Made by a program: the position numbers and the translations under genes
The notes under the pieces: model-generated
Told to the model about the DNA's origin: nothing
Databases searched by the model: none
The model's input: the letters and a program-made list of their open reading frames with translations, nothing else
Assembly: GCA_036971715.1 (NCBI GenBank)
Contig: JAVHJL010000006.1
Span: 558,001-622,000 of the forward strand
DNA length: 64,000 bases
Origin: Arthrobotrys musiformis
Taxonomy: Eukaryota; Ascomycota; Orbiliomycetes; Orbiliales; Orbiliaceae
Reading direction: 5' to 3'
Shown: piece by piece, positions 24,569 to 36,916 of the stretch
Layout of the letters: every line of letters starts with the position of its first letter
How positions within the stretch are numbered: the first letter of the stretch is position 1

Positions 24569-27500
24569 ATGACGACAGTTCTCGCCAGATCCACTCGGAT
24601 CGTCCGTCCCACGCGACATCTATTGACAGCACGTCCGCCTGCTACTATTATTCGAAGGTGTCTTTCAGACAATGCAAAGCCAGATGGTGCTAGCAAGGCC
24701 GAAACCCCGGCAAAGCCAAAGAAAGAATACCCAAGGTTGTCGAAAATCGACTATCGTGGACCTAAATTTGAAGTCCCATACATGAAGGGGAGTTTGGCTT
24801 ACGATGGGCAACCTACTCTTGAAGCACCCGCGCCTCTCGCGGATCTTGACACCCTTCCTCGGCGACACATTGGACCTGATCCGGAGGAAATAAAGCAGAT
24901 GCTCGAGACTGTAGGCGCGAAGTCTATGCAGGACTTCATTCACAGTGTTGTCCCAGAACAGATCAGGTCGGGACAGGAATTGGATGTTTCCCCGCATTTT
25001 GGGGCTTCAGAAACGGAGTGGAATATAAAGATGAAAGAAGTCTTTGGTAGCATACAAAGGACCTTTTCTCTTATCGGTCAGGGATACTATGGAACGAAGG
25101 TTCCTGAGGTTATCAAAAGAAATATTCTAGAGTGCCCGGAGTGGTATACCAGCTATACACCCTACCAGGCTGAAATCAGTCAAGGTAAGCTTTCACCCCT
25201 CCCTTTTGATGCTATAGTGTGCTATGGATACTTATAGTCGTGCAGGAAGATTGGAGTCTTTAATCAACTTTCAAACCATGGTTACATCCCTTACCGGCCT
25301 CCAGATCGCAAACGCATCGGTACTTGACGAATTGACCGCTGCCGCCGAGGCAATGACTTTTGCCTATGCATGCCTGCCAGCGTCGAGGCAGAAATCAGCA
25401 AATAAGGTCTTCCTTGTGTCGAATAAGATGTTCCCCCAAACAATTGCCGGTTTGTACCCACGCGCCGAAGGGTTCAACATCAAAATCGTCGTGGCAGATC
25501 TTGAAAAGGCCAATTTGGATGAGTTGATTGCCGGTGGCGATATGATCGGTGCGATGGTCCAATACCCCGACGTTGACTCGAATACTGGGAAATGGCTTCC
25601 GGGCTTCACGGAGGATATTCATGCTAGGGGTGGGATAGTTTGTTGCGGAACTGATCTATTGGCTCTCACAATGCTAAAACCCCCCGGTGAATGGGGCGCT
25701 GATGTTGCCTTTGGCAGCTCTCAGCGATTTGGAGTCCCAATGGGTCTTGGTGGCCCCCATGCAGGTTTCTTCGCGACATCAGACAAGCACAAGCGCAAGC
25801 TCCCAGGTCGCTTAATTGGAGCTTCCAAGGATAGGCTTGGTGACAAGGCCTACCGTTTAGCGCTACAGACCCGTGAACAGCACATTCGACGAGAAAAGGC
25901 CACCAGCAACATCTGTACTGCGCAGGCGCTTCTTGCCAACATGAGCGCTATGTACGCTGTCTACCATGGACCAAAGGGACTTAAGAAGATCGCACAAAAG
26001 GTGGTCGCTACTAAGCAAATCTTTGCTCAAGCCCTCTTAGATATTGGCTGGCCTGCTGAATTGGTGAAGGAAAGCGATTTCGACACTGTGCACATTGGGT
26101 TTACTGATAGAAAGACTTGGGACATAATGACGAAAACGGACGGTCTGTTCGCTGGGGACTTGAGGAAGTACAAGGACGGTGACACCTTCTGGGTCAGCGC
26201 ATCGTTTGATGAGGTTACGGACTGGAGCAAGGTCGCCAAACTCATTCAACGCTGCAACTATGTTGGGCCCGGAGGACGCACAACCCCAGCACCAGAAGAA
26301 GAAGCCCCGGAAACAACAGATGCTGCAGAGACTACGGAAGCCGAGACAAAGAGAAAAAAGCACTACCTCCTAGACCTCCATTCTAACAAGATTGCCGAGA
26401 ATGCTGTTCAAAAAGTTCTAGCAGCAGGGAACATGGGGCAAGTCCGAGCCGACTTTGCCAGAGAGTCAAAGTTCTTAGAACAGCCAGTATTCAACAAATA
26501 CCACTCTGAAACTGAAATGCTACGATACATTCACCACCTACAGTCGAAGGATTTGTCGCTAGCAAACACCATGATACCTCTCGGCTCTTGCACCATGAAG
26601 CTGAATGCTACGTCGGAAATGGTGGGGTTGAGCTTCCCGGCATTGTCCAAACTCCACCCACTTACCCCACCGGGCAAGTTTAAGAGTTTCTTAAACTTGG
26701 TTACCGATCTTGAGAAGCAGCTCTCCATAATTACAGGCTTCGATGCCTGCAGCATCCAACCCAACTCCGGGGCACAGGGTGAATTCACAGGGCTTAGGAT
26801 GATTCGAAACTACCTGAAATCAATTGGACAAAGCCAGCGTGACACGCTGCTGATTCCTGTCAGCGCACACGGCACGAATCCCGCCAGCGCAACAATGGTT
26901 GGTTTCAAGGTTCAACCAGTCAAATGCGATCCAAAGACGGGAAATTTGGATCTCGCGGATTTGAAGGCGAAAGCGGAAAAACTCGGCGACAAGCTCGCCG
27001 GAGCTATGATTACATACCCTTCGACCTTTGGTGTACGTATACCCCTAAATTTTAAGATAAAGCTAAGTGCCGATAGAGCTAACCCGTTATTTTAATACAA
27101 TATAGGTCTTTGAGCCCGGCGTCAAGGACGCGATCCAGATAGTTCACGATAATGGTGGGCAGGTTTACATGGATGGTGCAAATATGAATGCCCAGATTGG
27201 AATCACATCTCCTGGTTATCTCGGCGCCGACGTCTGCCATCTCAACCTCCACAAGACCTTTTGCATTCCTCACGGTGGGGGTGGGCCCGGAGTCGGACCG
27301 GTTTGCGTCGCCAAACATCTCGAGCCGTTCCTCCCATCGCACACCATCGGCGAGACCAGTATACGGAAGGTCGCAACTCACTCTATCGGGCCGGTGTCTT
27401 CGGCACAGCACGGAAGCGCGAGTATTCTGCCCATAAGCTACTCTTATATCAAGATGATGGGTGCGGCTGGATTGAAGCACGCAACTGAGATATGTCTGCT

Positions 27501-28113
27501 CAACGCCAACTACATGGCTAAGAGACTGAGTGAACACTATGACATTCTTTACACCAATGAGAATGGCAGGTGTGCACACGAGTTTATCTTGGACCCCCGA
27601 CCATTGAAGGAGACTTCTGGTGTCGAGGCCGTTGACATTGCGAAGCGTTTGATGGACTATGGATTCCACGCACCTACCATGAGCTGGCCAGTACCGGGAA
27701 CTCTCATGATTGAGCCAACGGAGAGCGAGAGCAAGGAAGAGATGGATAGGTATTGTGACGCTTTGATTGAGATTCGAAACGAAATCAGGGAAATAGAAGA
27801 GGGCAAGATGCGTAAGGATGTTAATGTATTGAAGATGGCACCACATCCTATCCAGGACTTGTTGAAGGGAGATGACGTTTGGAAGGAGAGAGGATATACC
27901 CGGGAGAAGGCGGGATACCCTCTTGATTACCTGCGCGAAAGGAAGTTCTGGCCATCGGTGGCAAGAGTTGATGATGGTGAGTAGCTTTTTTTTTAACCCC
28001 GCAATCATCTTGGACTGGATACTGATATTCGACCAATAGCTTTCGGCGACACGAATCTTTTCTGCACTTGCGACCCCATGCCCCAGGAGGGAGACGCTCC
28101 GGTTGAGCACTGA
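24569..28113 (+). CDS. GCV2: glycine dehydrogenase (decarboxylating), P-protein of the glycine cleavage system, mitochondrial
   Basis: Exons 24569-25184, 25246-27032, 27106-27976 and 28040-28113 (introns 61, 73 and 63 nt) give 1,115 residues. The P-protein decarboxylates glycine with pyridoxal phosphate and passes the aminomethyl group to lipoylated H-protein in the mitochondrial matrix. The first 35 residues are rich in Arg, Thr and Ala with no acid, a typical mitochondrial presequence. Family hallmarks include RRHIGPDPEEIKQML, YTPYQAEISQGRLESL (restored by the first splice), the Gly-rich VAFGSSQRFGVPMGLGGPHA and HLNLHKTFCIPHGGGGPG, whose Lys at about 851 forms the PLP Schiff base. The last exon supplies AFGDTNLFC. 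An acidic, Thr-rich insert at about 550-577 lies between the two homologous halves, which are separate subunits (GcvPA/GcvPB) in some bacteria. The protein is somewhat longer than the usual 1,000-1,060, largely through presequence and insert. Confidence 0.97.
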
Positions 28114-28988
28114 GCTGGTTATTCGTCTAGACTAGACAGATATCTCTAGACCTTTTCGATTCTTTTCTTGATTCTACTTTTACTTCTTTGCCCCTCCCCT
28201 TTCCTCGATGCTTCTTCCGAGCCTTTTCAACATAAAAATCGGCGTTTTCATAGTCCTACTTCGGTTTCTTTTAACATGACGGGAACCTCTACATTTAACA
28301 TGGAGTTCAAAATCGATATTATCTTCTGGGTGGGAACCAATATAGCTATAGAGAAAAGCGCTTCAACGCCCTTGAATACCCTTTTCTTTTCTTTGCTTTT
28401 CTTTTCTTTCTATTGCTTTGATTTGAATTCTTCATCAAATGAAAAACAAACAAAAAGAAGTGTACACTAGGTACTCAATTAGTATACTATACCATCAACA
28501 TATATTATATCATACCGGTCCCTACGCAATGGGACTGGCCTGAAAACGTATCTCCAAGGTCTTGTATCCTAAGCCCGGCTTGGAAGCTGGTGGGTTTTAT
28601 TGGTGTTTGCGGAAGTCTTAGCAAACGCGGTGTTCGGCAAAACAAAGCTGGATTGCCTCACAACTTTGGTCCGACCACCGACAACCACCACCATCATCAC
28701 CATCCTACGTAACACCGCTACGTACGCTCTTTAAAGGCCACGGTTCCGTATTCCCCGCCCCGCCCTCGAAACCCCCAAGGGGAACAGACCGATATTCCAC
28801 CGTCGAATTGGCCGTACTACCCTTCTCCTTGCCGGCGATTGTTCCCTTAAAAAGCGGTGCCGTTCTGTTCGATAGGCGTGCCCGGAGGTCTTTTGTTCTC
28901 AGCTATATAGCCATCTGGACCAGACCCACGCAGACTTAGACTCATCGCTTCTACACAACCTCGATTATTATCGTTCGTTTCGTTCAAG
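28114..28988. other. intergenic between GCV2 and the next gene
   Basis: Contains the CT-rich 3' region of GCV2 and the promoter of the gene at 28989. No coding frame is supported. A CCACCACCATCATCACCATCC tract-like pyrimidine/purine alternation near 28685 and a GC-richer segment at 28740-28870 precede the start. Confidence 0.5.
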
Positions 28989-30791
28989 ATGTCGGACTAC
29001 CCGTATCGTGCCTATTCACCGTCGAATTCGAATACAAATCGGAGTCCCACTAGACGGACGCCAAACCCGCCCGGAGCCAATTATCCGGCTGCAAACGACT
29101 GGAATCGGAATGTGGACTCGATGCCTGGCTTCGAGGGCTGGAGGGCCGATGATGTTCCTAATGCGTAAGTTTCTCTCTTTCTCTTTTTTTTCTTCCCCTC
29201 CCATTCCCACGTCTTGGTTCCGGTTTAGGAAAGGCAGGCTACCGATTTGCTGGTGGTGTCGAATGTCGAAGATGGTTTATGTTTTGTTTGTGCTTTCGAG
29301 ATCTGGGAGCTAAAGAGAGGGGTGGTCGTGTCTCGTGATGCCGACATGGTGCCTGAACCTGCAGAGGCCGTGGTGCCCGATGCAGCTGGCCGCTTCTGCA
29401 AACGAAGAACTCCCTTTTTCTTCCCTTGAACAGATGTTTGGGATATAAAAATATTTTGTGACATGCGACACCTTTTTTGTTCTTTGGTTACCTAAGTCTT
29501 GTCACTATCACATACTTGCTCACTTGGGCTGTGACCCTTGAACTGCCACGTCTGCTTTGTGCTTCACAAACAGTTGTCGAAGACTTTCGGGAAGCCTTGT
29601 TACTAACATGCACATACCTGCATATTACTCTGCAGCTCTTACGCCAGCACTCCAAATATCGTTCCGGAAGTCGTCCCCAAGGATCCTTTTTTAATCCCGC
29701 AAGCCTCGTCCTTCTCACAAAGTTCCAGTTCCTACGGCAGTGTTCCTCCATCTCTTCAGCCCGGTAGTAGAGACTCCATCTCAGGGTCGTCTCGTTCCAC
29801 CTTCACTAGTAGACAAGACGCTGAATTCGACCTTGCATTCGGTGCTGTCCCAACCGGCAAACGAAGTTCATACTCTACCGCAACCTCTAGCTCTGATACT
29901 CCATACCGTCGGCGTCACGTTCGAACCCCTTCGGAAAGCTCTAACGACTCTCGCGACCGACGACCTAGTCAACAAAACAGAGATCGAACACCCAGTACTT
30001 CTCCCTCCCGTGCCATTTCGCGAGACGGAGTAGCTACGACTTCAAGCACACTTAGAACACCATCCGGAAGCCTAATGTCTGCAATCTTCAACGCGGATAA
30101 CGCTGCGGCTGTTGGCAGCGCCTTGGGCACTGCTGCTTCTTTCCTTGGCTCTCGAGCCGGTCTTACAAATCCAGGAGAACAGCCACAGCAGGAGTATGAC
30201 AATGTCCCTGGAGGCTACAACAGTCGGCCAGTGCCTGATACAGCTTCTGGTAACAACAATGCATTTAACATTGGTGATGCTATGAGCTATCTGTCAAGCC
30301 ACTTGGCCGCCTCGCAGGGTCCTTCATCTGCACCACAACCACCACCACCACAACAACAGGAGGGAGGAAGCCCATTCACTTTAGGAAATGCCCTAAATTA
30401 TTTACAGCATGCTACCCAAGGCCAAGCGGCTACTACTCCTGGGAGCAATGGCATCCCTCAGAACTTCCAGCTGGCGGGGATAGATATTGATTTGAAGTGG
30501 ATTGCACAGAAGGCCAGTGAGCAGAACCCTTGGGTGCTTCTCGGAGGCGCTGTTGTTAGTTTCTGGATTATAAGCAGTATCATCGCTACTCTGATATGGT
30601 ATGGCATGGTTGCTGGTGTTCTCTATGTTATTTACATTGTCGGTGTGAAAAATGGAGGCTTTCAAGCTATTAGTGGAGGGTCGGCGGCACCACCTGGAAG
30701 GAGGATCAGTACACCAGGAAACTCAGGTAGCAGCTGGAGTAGTTCTGGAAGAGCGCCTGGTGGAGGAACAGAATGGAGAAGGAGGACCTAG
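28989..30791 (+). CDS. unrecognised Ser-rich protein with C-terminal membrane segment, 443 aa
   Basis: Exons 28989-29164 and 29636-30791 join in phase; the 471-nt intron has a GTAAGT donor and a perfect TACTAAC branch site at about 29600, some 30 bases before its CTGCAG acceptor. The N-terminal 60 residues are Pro/Asn/Ser-rich and end near MPGFEGWRADDVPNA. Residues up to about 200 are Ser/Thr/Arg-rich and probably disordered. A more ordered Ala/Gly-rich part (SAIFNADNAAAVGSALGTAA) follows, then Pro/Gln runs. A hydrophobic stretch at about 354-397 (WVLLGGAVVSFWIISSIIAT and on to LYVIYIVGV) can span the membrane once or twice. The tail is Gly/Ser-rich. No signal peptide, so a tail-anchored type of topology with the bulk in the cytosol is plausible. 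I do not recognise the family. Confidence 0.8.
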
Positions 30792-31521
30792 GAGTACCTG
30801 AGGATTGTTAGAGAGAATGTGATCAGGATACCCAGGGACAGACGATAGTTGGACGGGAAGGTTAGCTAACACTACTTAGTTAACATTTGGGAGGGGCTAC
30901 AAGACATCTCACCCACGCAAGAGGGGTATCACAGGGCCGGAGGAGTTGACGTCGACATGCATATTGTTTTTTTGCTATTGGCATTCCAACTGCTTACATT
31001 GCATACATACATGACTATACTACTATCTTCTTGTACGATTCCATTGTTAGTTTTCTCGAATGGATAAATCTCCTCCTCTTAGTCATCACCATCACCTTCA
31101 TTCCTCATTTGGTCGGTATTTTCGGCCATTGGCGAGTATTCGAGAGCTAGGCTGAAGTTTGACCACTCTTTTCCTGCATGTCAGAGTCATAATTATAACC
31201 ATAGTTTCCGGCGGGGCTTGGCACTACCCCGGCCGAACTCAAGCTTGGCGTGGCCCTGCCCAAGTGACTAGCCTCCTTTGGATTTGGGTACTTTTAAAAG
31301 GCGAGACCGAACCCCCAGGCCAACCCTTCTTTCCTTTCTCTTCTTCTCTTCTTTCCTCACCAGAGCACTTGCTCTTTAGCGACTTCAAGTTTTTAAAGAC
31401 CTCCTCCGCGACCACCGAGGGCCTTCAAACCTCCAAGGGCCTTCGAGAACCCAAAGCGCTTTCCCTCCCCAGGTCTCCCCGTGGGGCCTTCAAGCGACAC
31501 AGTAACCACTACATTGCAAGC
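30792..31521. promoter_or_regulatory. promoter and long leader of the bZIP gene
   Basis: After the 3' region of the preceding gene, a TTTTAAAAGG sequence at about 31290 is followed by a CT-rich block (31322-31360) ending in TCACC. This is the arrangement of many fungal core promoters, with transcription starting in or after the CT block. That would leave about 170 bases of untranslated leader without an ATG before the first ATG at 31522. The assignment is inference from base composition. Confidence 0.4.
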
Positions 31522-32533
31522 ATGTCTATCTCAATCACCGCATTCGTCTTCACATCCACAGAAGCCACTATGTTCTTCCAGCCGCAGCAACTGGAAGGAA
31601 CCGGCGTGCCACCGTGGTAGTTCGTCCTCCATCCAGCAGCCGCAGCAACAATTACTACAGAGTAAAAGTTTTGATTTTAGTACGGACGTTCTCGGGGATA
31701 TTGATTGTAATTTTAACGATTTTGTATCGGTTGATGCGTATATTTCTTCTACTGTTGATTTTGATTTTTCTACAAACTTGGGGGGTTTCTTGGACGGAGA
31801 AGGAGGATTATTGGAAGGAGGGAACGGGAGTATCGATAGTATCGATTCGTTCCTCGATTTCGGCAGTATCGATACTGCTTCTCAAACTACAACCACGACT
31901 TCACCTTCGCAAGGGGGTTCGGGGGATTTCTCCCAGCCGTCTTCTACAACCACGACAACATCACTTCAAGATCTTTCTTTGAACATGGTTTCATCGGGAG
32001 ATCTAGATTCATTGCTTTCTCTACATTCTCAACATATTCCTCTCGATGAGTACACAATGGGGCTCCCACTTTTCCCGACGCCAACCTCAACTTCGTCGGC
32101 TTCCCCGACGTTGGGATCCACGGCTTCGGGATCACCTTCGACATCGTCACCATCTTCTTCTTATTATCCGCACTCACTTCAATCCACTCCTTCCATGCCC
32201 CCTTTGCCCCATCACTCCCAACAACATCCATACCGTGTCCAAAAGCAGAGGTCCAAACCAGGCCCGAAGCCCAAACCCAAGTTTCTCCCTTCCGTATCTC
32301 CCACGATCGCGGGAGAGGAAGACGATTCTCCAGAAGTACTCGACAAGCGGTTTAGGAATAACCTCGCCGCTAAGAAGTACAGACAGAAGAAGGTTGATCG
32401 GATTTCGGAGTTGGAGTCGGCGTTGGCGGATATGACGAGGGAACGGGATGAGCTGAGGCTTCTGCTCGCGAGAAAGGAGGCCGAGGGACAGGTTTTGAGA
32501 GAAGTTATGGCGAAAGGGAAGGCGGGCGGTTAG
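31522..32533 (+). CDS. bZIP transcription factor
   Basis: The C-terminus carries a clear basic-leucine zipper: FRNNLAAKKYRQKKVDR (basic region, N..AA..Y/SR pattern), then SELESALADMTRERDELRLL forming the zipper. Upstream, a Ser/Thr-rich region with acidic-aromatic patches (DVLGDIDCNFNDFVSVDAY) resembles an activation domain, and a Lys/Pro-rich segment precedes the bZIP. The frame holding all this has no ATG before about 31983, so the 5' end must come from another frame. My preferred model starts at ATG 31522, with exon 1 to 31616, a 64-nt intron 31617-31680 (GTAGTT...GATTTTAG) and exon 2 31681-32533: 315 residues. An alternative is intron 31606-31660 (55 nt), giving 318 residues. Its DNA target and subfamily are not clear to me. 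Confidence 0.8.
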
Positions 32534-35484
32534 CTATCCGTTATGGACTGGCGAGACCTTTGCGGGGTGTCTATGTGGAACCTAGAATTTTTTTTTTCTT
32601 CGCATGTACCTTATTTATAATATGTCAATGGGAATGAGAGTTAGCCTTGATTCTAGAATCACCCCCCCTCCTCGTAGGGCTTATGCATGATGATGATAAT
32701 GCAGCGTAAACACAAGTGATTTATAACAGAAATGGGATTTTGTATAGTATCAGTCGATGTCAGCGATACGGTCCTCATACATGGCTATGGATTGTTCTAT
32801 ATATGAGCCAGGTTATCTTGGGCAAGGAAGTTATGCTATCGTCATTTGGACAATAATCCCAATTGATTTTTTTTGATAAGTCTATGAGTCTTTCCATTTC
32901 TTTGCCAAAAGTGCAAAATGGTTCTCAAGACGTATATATAAATCATTCTAAATCATCCATTGAAATTTCTCTTACCGTCAGTATCCACAACTGCATCTGC
33001 AATTATTTTGGCTCAAAAACGACGTCGATAGCTTGATTATTGTGGATTTGATATTCTATATTATTCTAACACTATACAGATACACAGCACACGTTTTATA
33101 TACTCAAAATTCTTAAGGTCTAACACAATAAACCACAGAGTTTTGATAACCACTAGCATGCAATGACGCCGAAAATCCACTGTTCTACATACAAAAAAAT
33201 CATCATGACCCCGAACGACCGGATGTTACAATTCCCCCAAAAAAATCCACACTGATGGGTACTTGGATCATTTGTTGCTCATTGTGGTGGGTGTCTGAAT
33301 TTGGATGGTGGCGAAATGAATTGAAATGATTCATAGCTTGGCGGAGGAAGGTATTGCGCTAGTGTGTTTCTGGAATGGCGTTGTGCTACGTTGGTTTAGT
33401 CTGGTTCTTTTTGGGCAACTTTGGTGTTGTTGTTCGCAACGAGGGTTCGGGTGTGGGATTTCTGGTGTTGAGGATGACGGGAGCCTCAAGTGCGGGCGTC
33501 GGGATGGATGGATGATGGCGGGAGTTGATGTTACCGGGAGATCAAAGGATTTTGGAGCGAGAGTTCGGGGAGATGTGACCTCTAAAAGCTTAGGGTAGAA
33601 TCCTCCACGTTGAGATACTTGATGTTTCAATCTATCAGAATCCACGACGAAAGAGATCTCAGCCATTGAATTGAATTTCAAATTCTCGCAGGAGAACGAT
33701 GGCATGAGCATGTAGATATGCAAATGTTGTATTTGAACCGAGCCAAAGATATCTCGGTATAATATCGATATCGAAATCCCATGTTCTGCTGTTCAGTCTC
33801 CCCAAAGCTCTGTATTATACTGTAGAAAGCGCTGATGAGAGGCTCGTCAATGCAATGAAGCCATTGTCTTGCCACTAGATGAAGTCATGATCATAGCTAG
33901 ATTGATTGGCTAACATAGTATGGTTTCCATTGGTTTGAAGTGTACAGGTACATCTTGCGGCCTGGCTAAAATTGTACAAACCGTTGGCACATTGATATCG
34001 AATAAAGTGAGGTACCCCCTTGGGAAGCCTAGGAACGAGGCCGTTCGATATAAGTTATCTACACAATTGGTATTTAGTTCTAATCTCGGCTTATCTTATA
34101 AACCAGATGCTGCTGCGGTTGGTCTCGGCTGTTGACCTCCAAAATTAAATATCGTATATATCCCGATATTCAAATTGACAGTTCACAACTTCATTGACCA
34201 AGTGTTCTGATTAGCTGCTATGCCAAAATATAGTACCCCTTAGAGCTAGGTTGGAGAGTAATAGAGTAGGTCCGCGCTACATGTATACACCATGTCAAGG
34301 GATCCCAGGGTAGCTAATTTTCTAAACTTCGGCGCTGACACGAGGCATATCTGGATATCCACAGAAGCGGACTCACCGTGACCTCCATGGAAATCCCTTT
34401 TCCGAACCCGCCCCGGGCTCGAAGACAATTATTTCGCCACATGAATAGCCTTTCCTCTCCCCGGACGTAGAGAATAGGTAGAAAAGGTTGCCCAGGGAGG
34501 GATTTAAGCTGGGCACGAGGGAAGTCTATGGAATGCTACCCTTGCCATCCGGATAGATATCCACTTTGCAATGCACCCTATGGGATGGGATGCGTGTACG
34601 AGAGATTATGTTTCTTGGAATAGGAAAGAGCTCTTCTTCGAATCTATGATCCATTATGATTTACCAAGTGTCTGGGGCTAATTGGGCACTTGATTTATAA
34701 TCATTAATGGCTTTGTGAAAGAATTCAGCAGAGCTCTGAAATTTTCTGGAAGGAGATGTCTGGAGAGGGGTTGCGGAGGTTTTGAGACCCGGTTCCCGTA
34801 CGCAAATACCTTGCTGGTGGGTGGAGACTTTGGATGGTGACCTGTCTCTTAGAGAGATTGATAGTGTTCTTCTCTAGACTATGTGCGAAACAAGTGTCCT
34901 TCGGGATAAAAGGTTTCCGGAGAGTGATGTTGCCTACGGCGAGTTATTGGGTTTGTACCTAGTTTCCAAGGAACACTGTGAAAATCCTTTTACACTTGAC
35001 TTGGACTAAGAAAGTATTGAGAGGATGACATGCCCCCGAACGGATTCCACTCTCATCTTTTCATACTTCATATGGTTATCTTTTCCAAACTACACCTACT
35101 CACACGTCGAAGGTCTTCTTTCTCCAGTTATGGATTTATTAATTTGATAGTCAGGATAGGTCTTGCTATGACGGAAACCTACCCACGCATCTGGTCGGTT
35201 TCGACGAAAAGAGGCTGACTACCGGGCTACAGAGTCAAAAAAATCGGTTTTTGCTATTGTCTTGTGAAGCACGAAAACAATATGCTCAATAACCGCTTCA
35301 AAGTCATGAGGGGGTGGCGAACAGCCCTACCGCTATGATTGCCCTCTAATATCCACCTCGAAATAGCTTATCCAGCTCAATCCCCAAAAACGGTCAACGT
35401 GCCGTCAAAAACAAGGATACGCATAAGAACGACACATGGGAAAATCAGCTGCGATACTGTCAAGCTCGCCTCGGCGCTATCAAA
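32534..35484. other. intergenic, no gene seen
   Basis: Nearly 3 kb with no supportable gene. A minus-strand frame of 130 codons at 33331-33723 (Pro/Ser/Arg-rich) was considered and not accepted. The first 600 bases are AT-rich 3' flank of the bZIP gene. Confidence 0.5.
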
Positions 35485-36916
35485 ATGAGGTGCTATTCAC
35501 ATTTCATAGTCATAACTATCGCTGCATTTCCCTTCCTGACGGCAGCTGCGCTCCCTGAAATTCCTCAAGGCGCAAACTTTGTATATCATATCGAAGGGGA
35601 CGCCATAATAAGCCATCGACTCGTACCCAAAAGCATCAGCGGCTGGAACAAACACCCAGGCACCCGTTACCCAGAGCCTTGTTTCCCTATCGTGGATACC
35701 GAGACCAGAAAGTTATATACATTCGAACATGTTCGAAAGCTAGCTCTGAACGTGGAGTTCTACGGGATACCGAACAGGGATACTGATATCAAATTCGAGT
35801 TTTTTCAGGACGATGACTGTCGAGTGCCGAATCATCCGCGGATGCTGTATAGTCCTGGAGAATACGATATCCCTCAGGAGATCAAAAATCGAATAGGCAG
35901 TTTTAGACTGATAGATCCGTTGAGTTTGGCGTTCCTGAGGAATCCTCATCTTTCGAGGGTTAATCCTTCGGAAGATATACTATTAAAAAACGAGGAGAGG
36001 TGGACTCGCGACCGGAGGTTGTTCGATGAAGTGGTGACTGATCTATCGGCGGGGAATAAAGAACGCTTGTGTACTATTTGCTTACACTCGCTGGTTGATA
36101 GAGAACCGTCGAGCGTTTTGGTGGGGGATTGCGGGCATTCATATCATGGACCGTGTTTGAAGCGATGGGCGGATGCGAATCCGGAGAGTAATCATCGAGA
36201 TCCGGTAGAATTTGTAAGTCGTGTCTTTCCTTGAGGCAATGGTAATTTCGGGGTAGCCCTGAAAGAATGCATGCCTTCGCTATACACTATATAATATCTT
36301 GGAGCTAACATTAGGAAATTAATGGATGATCGATGAGCAGAGGCGGAAGACCGGGTTTCCGTTAGTTCAGATGACATCCTGTCCGGACTGCCGTAAACCA
36401 CTAAACCCCAGAAAAATGGCAAGAATCCCGACCCAAGGGGTCGAAGAGGAGGAGGAGAAGGAACAGGACCCCGGAGATCGGATACGGGGTGAAGCCCAGA
36501 TACCCAGGACCCCCGAGCGGCAACGAAGAATATATGCGGACGCCAATAACAATCACTCTCCTACCATCGGCCCACCGTCTCTTTTCACAACGCCTGGTAG
36601 CGATCTCGAGGATCTCATAAATGCGGAATATATGGATGAAAAGGCAAGAGGAGCTTCACGGGTGAAACGGCCTGCGAACTATAACTTCCAGGCAAGCTTT
36701 GTGGGAAATAATCCTTTGGTTCTTCCTGAGGATTATGCGAGTGAGGTTTTGGAGGCGCCGCTCAATATTCAGGGTCCTGATATTCAACTACCAACAAACC
36801 CGGAGGCGAATGATAATCCGTTCGTTCCTCATACGGACTACGACCCCTCTGTCAGCGAGGGCCTTTCTGGTTTTAATGGCATTGGCCGATCGCTTCGATC
36901 TGGCCAGATAGGTTAG
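35485..36916 (+). CDS. RING-H2 finger protein with N-terminal signal peptide
   Basis: Exons 35485-36213 and 36341-36916 (intron GTAAGT, branch GCTAAC at about 36304, acceptor GAGCAG) give 434 residues. Residues 1-21 form a signal peptide or anchor (hydrophobic VITIAAFPFLTAAA). The middle part (about 22-190) is unfamiliar, with several Cys. A canonical RING-H2 follows: C196-x2-C199-x16-C216-x-H218-x2-H221-x2-C224-x32-C257-x2-C260; the last pair (CPDC) comes from exon 2, which supports the splice. The rest is acidic then Pro/Asn-rich and apparently disordered, with no second membrane segment that I can see. RING-H2 domains usually recruit E2 enzymes in the cytosol, so a signal peptide raises a topology question: the first helix may act as a signal anchor. 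An acceptor three bases earlier (start 36338) is also possible and would add one Gln. Confidence 0.8.

Noticed and set aside
27079..28110. 343-codon open frame antisense to GCV2 exons 3-4
   Set aside because: It mirrors a strongly conserved coding exon, runs through a verified intron, starts without a good ATG context and has no protein-like motif; codon bias of the sense strand explains it.
33331..33723. Minus-strand 130-codon frame, Pro/Ser/Arg-rich
   Set aside because: Starts at TTG (internal ATG gives about 110 codons), low complexity, overlapped by an open frame on the other strand, and no motif.
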